From positions 1-7,972 of the forward strand of contig CALHPT010000044.1 of assembly GCA_938036405.1 (NCBI GenBank): 7,972 nucleotides of DNA, read 5' to 3'. Shown piece by piece: positions 6,678 through 7,972 of the stretch. The stretch is from an uncultured Tannerella sp. (GTDB lineage: Bacteria; Bacteroidota; Bacteroidia; Bacteroidales; Tannerellaceae). The notes under the pieces were generated by a model that was not told the DNA's origin, searched no databases, and saw nothing but the letters and a program-made list of their open reading frames with translations. Numbering within the stretch: the first letter of the stretch is position 1; each line of letters begins with the position of its first letter. A program made the position numbers and the translations under genes.

Positions 6678-7604
6678 TTATTCCTCCGGTAGATGGATGT
6701 CGGGATCGCCGTCGTCGCCGCCCGGTTTGGGGGGCTGGGGCGGCTGAGGATTCTCCGGCGTCTTCGGGTCCTTCGGCTGCTCGGGAGTCTTCGGATCCTT
6801 GGGCTGCTTAGGTTCCTTCGGGGTCTTGGGCTGCTTGGGAGCGTTCGGATCCTTGGGCTTGCGACTGGCCAAGATCTGACGCTGGTTACCCTTGATGTCA
6901 ATCACGACTTTATTCATGCGATCGACGAGCTGCTCGATCATCGCCTTGTCCTCGTCGGCCGTAGCGGTGAGGTAGGCTGACTGGATGTACTGGCAAACGA
7001 CGTCGTAGGCGGCATCGGTCAGCGGACGCACCTGCTGAGCTGTCGGGAGTTTCTCGTCGGAGGTTTGGATACGGCGATCGGTGCGGAGCTTTTCGTACTC
7101 CTCATTGACGGTATGCAGCCGCGTCAGAACGTCGGTGAGGCCAACAGCTGCAATGTCCGCCGTCTTCGTCTTCATGTCGTCTTCCAAGCCGCGTATACCC
7201 ACACTTTCCATTTCGAACGGGCGACTGCGGAGGTTGCTGTACGGTTTCAGTTTGGCCTCGAGGCGTAGCGCGGCTTCGCGGGTAGCTTCCGTGGGCGAGT
7301 ACTTCAAACCGCTAACGACATGAAAGATGCCGTCCAGCAGGTTGTCGCGTTCGTTGTCCAGAGCCAGCATTTTGGCGGTACGCTCGGAAGCGGCCGATTG
7401 TTCGACGAGCTTCGTCTGCGCGCCGATCGTCGTGTCCCAAGCGTTCATCACCGCCACCGGGATCTTGAGCTTCGTCTGATCCACCGCCTTCACCAGTCCG
7501 TATTGCAGGTAGTGAAACTGGGTGTGGAGCGAGATGTTCAACATCTGTCTGTTGCCCCCTTCAAATTTCATGACCCGGGGCAAGGTCACTTCGAGTATTT
7601 TCAT
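6678..7604 (-). CDS. DUF6261-like helical protein with Pro/Lys-rich repeat tail
   Basis: This 308-residue protein of unknown function has no signal peptide or membrane segment and is probably cytoplasmic. Residues 1-248 are largely alpha-helical and resemble the DUF6261 family of Bacteroidota: the start M-K-I-L-E-V-T-L-P-R, then R-D-N-L-L-D-G-I-F-H (86-95), a Y-S-P-T-E-A-T-R-E-A block (102-111), R-S-R-P-F-E (127-132) and a late N-E-E-Y-E-K-L segment (167-173). The family match is from memory. Residues 249-308 are an unusual tail of P-K-x repeats followed by an acidic end (G-G-D-D-G-D-P-D). As I recall, family members are usually about 230-250 residues, so the tail looks like an addition. I chose the ATG at 7602-7604, with an A-rich leader ending GAGAAAA. 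A TTG at 7626-7628 would add eight residues and is less likely. It is convergent with the iron genes and ends 40 bp from a good terminator. Confidence 0.75.
   Translation of the reverse strand: MKILEVTLPRVMKFEGGNRQMLNISLHTQFHYLQYGLVKAVDQTKLKIPVAVMNAWDTTIGAQTKLVEQSAASERTAKMLALDNERDNLLDGIFHVVSGLKYSPTEATREAALRLEAKLKPYSNLRSRPFEMESVGIRGLEDDMKTKTADIAAVGLTDVLTRLHTVNEEYEKLRTDRRIQTSDEKLPTAQQVRPLTDAAYDVVCQYIQSAYLTATADEDKAMIEQLVDRMNKVVIDIKGNQRQILASRKPKDPNAPKQPKTPKEPKQPKDPKTPEQPKDPKTPENPQPPQPPKPGGDDGDPDIHLPEE
6723..6860 (-). repeat. Pro/Lys tripeptide repeat tract inside the DUF6261-like gene
   Basis: Codons 249-294 encode a near-continuous P-K-x pattern (KDP, KQP, KTP, KEP), ending in P-Q-P-P-Q-P-P-K-P. 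At the DNA level there are repeated blocks such as GGATCCTTGGGCT (+ strand view). Such tracts can change length by slippage or unequal recombination. The tail should be unfolded, extended and strongly basic, followed by an acidic C-terminus. Confidence 0.85.
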
Positions 7605-7630
7605 TTTTCTCAGGGTGTTTATTAACAATG

Positions 7631-7638
7631 CAAAGGTG
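7631..7638 (-). promoter_or_regulatory. Probable Bacteroidota -7 promoter element for the DUF6261-like gene
   Basis: Read on the minus strand this is CACCTTTG followed by CA, one base off the TAnnTTTG consensus. It sits 27 bp before the ATG at 7604, so the leader would be about 20 nt. I do not see a well-spaced TTTG -33 element. A TTTTGG lies just upstream but is too close. Confidence 0.45.
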
Positions 7639-7660
7639 CATGAAATGCCAAAAGATTCGA

Positions 7661-7679
7661 TGCTCCCCGAATTGGAGCA
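7661..7679. repeat. Inverted repeat upstream of the DUF6261-like promoter
   Basis: TGCTCC (7661-7666) and GGAGCA (7674-7679) are inverted around 7 nt, about 23 bp upstream of the proposed -7 element. It could be an operator. It also falls where the palindrome of a further, unrecognisably decayed 41-bp unit would lie (7655-7695). Confidence 0.4.
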
Positions 7680-7695
7680 AGATGTTTTTGAAGCA

Positions 7696-7972
7696 GAAAG
7701 GTCGTCCTCAAACGCGAAATGGATCTCTGCTCCCGTGAAACGCCAAAATGAAACGCGAAACCGATCGCTGATTTCCCAAAACGCCTTCCCGCCGCGGGAA
7801 ACCGATCAAAACTTCCGAAAAACGCCTTCCCGCGGCGGGAAATGGGGTAAATTCTCAGAAAAACGCCTTCCCGCGGCGGGAAATGGGAAAAAATCTCAGA
7901 AAAACGGTTTTCTGCGGCGGGAAGGCGATAAAATCGCTCGAAAAACGCCTTCGTGCGGCGGGAAGGCGGTAA
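7696..7972. repeat. Tandem array of 41-bp units with central palindromes, cut by the window edge
   Basis: Units begin at 7696, 7737, 7778, 7819, 7860, 7901 and 7942 (the last is 31 bp and runs off the window), with an exact 41-bp step and no indels. The best units (7819 and 7860) start AAAACGCC and contain TTCCCGC-G-GCGGGAA, 7-bp arms around one base, then AAATGGG and an A-rich linker ending CTCAGA. The unit at 7778 has the opposite central base. Units at 7901 and 7942 have changed left arms and share GGGAAGGCG on the right. Units at 7696 and 7737 are decayed but still in phase, sharing GAAATGG and GAAACCGATC with later units. No coding sequence is seen in 7629-7972. Function is unknown: minisatellite, protein-binding array or structured RNA are all possible. 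Confidence 0.85.

Noticed and set aside
7605..7628. TTG start eight codons upstream of the DUF6261-like ATG
   Set aside because: The ATG at 7604 has an A-rich leader and gives the M-K-I-L-E family-type start. The TTG would lie almost at the expected transcription start.
7696..7972. CRISPR array
   Set aside because: The 41-bp period is too short for repeat plus spacer, the similarity runs through the whole unit with no unique spacers, and no cas genes are seen.

Overview
The window reads as a moderately GC-rich member of the Bacteroidota, probably Bacteroidales (a Tannerella- or Porphyromonas-like organism is my best guess, not a demonstrated identity). The reasons are the style of the outer-membrane receptors (L-D/S-E-V/I-S-V-T-A TonB box after the signal peptide), A-rich starts without Shine-Dalgarno sequences, a CACCTTTG-type -7 promoter element, and a DUF6261-like protein, a family I know only from this phylum.

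Layout. Positions 1-110 are a leader with a short inverted repeat and no promoter I can call. Positions 111-6563 hold three co-directional + strand genes: two paralogous TonB-dependent siderophore-type receptors (111-2465 and 2603-4984) and a four-helix PepSY-TM membrane protein (5073-6563). GGGGCG-stemmed hairpins follow each of the three genes. A strong two-way terminator (6604-6637) separates them from a convergent minus-strand gene (6678-7604) for a DUF6261-like helical protein with an unusual Pro/Lys-repeat tail. Its upstream region (7605-7972) holds a probable promoter, an inverted repeat, and a tandem array with a strict 41-bp period, each well-kept unit carrying a short palindrome. The array runs off the window edge.

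How the genes work together. The receptors would bring ferric-siderophore (or similar iron-chelate) complexes across the outer membrane using TonB energy. The PepSY-TM protein, built as an internal duplication with repeated membrane histidines, fits an inner-membrane haem-containing reductase that frees iron in the periplasm. This is an iron-acquisition cassette of a known general type. The substrate cannot be read from the sequence. The DUF6261-like gene is not obviously linked.

The least explained features are the 41-bp palindromic array, the near-identical first 115 bases of two otherwise diverged receptor genes, and the repeat tail of the minus-strand protein. I see no clear evidence of a wholly new system. 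No RNA genes, insertion sequences or CRISPR arrays were seen.
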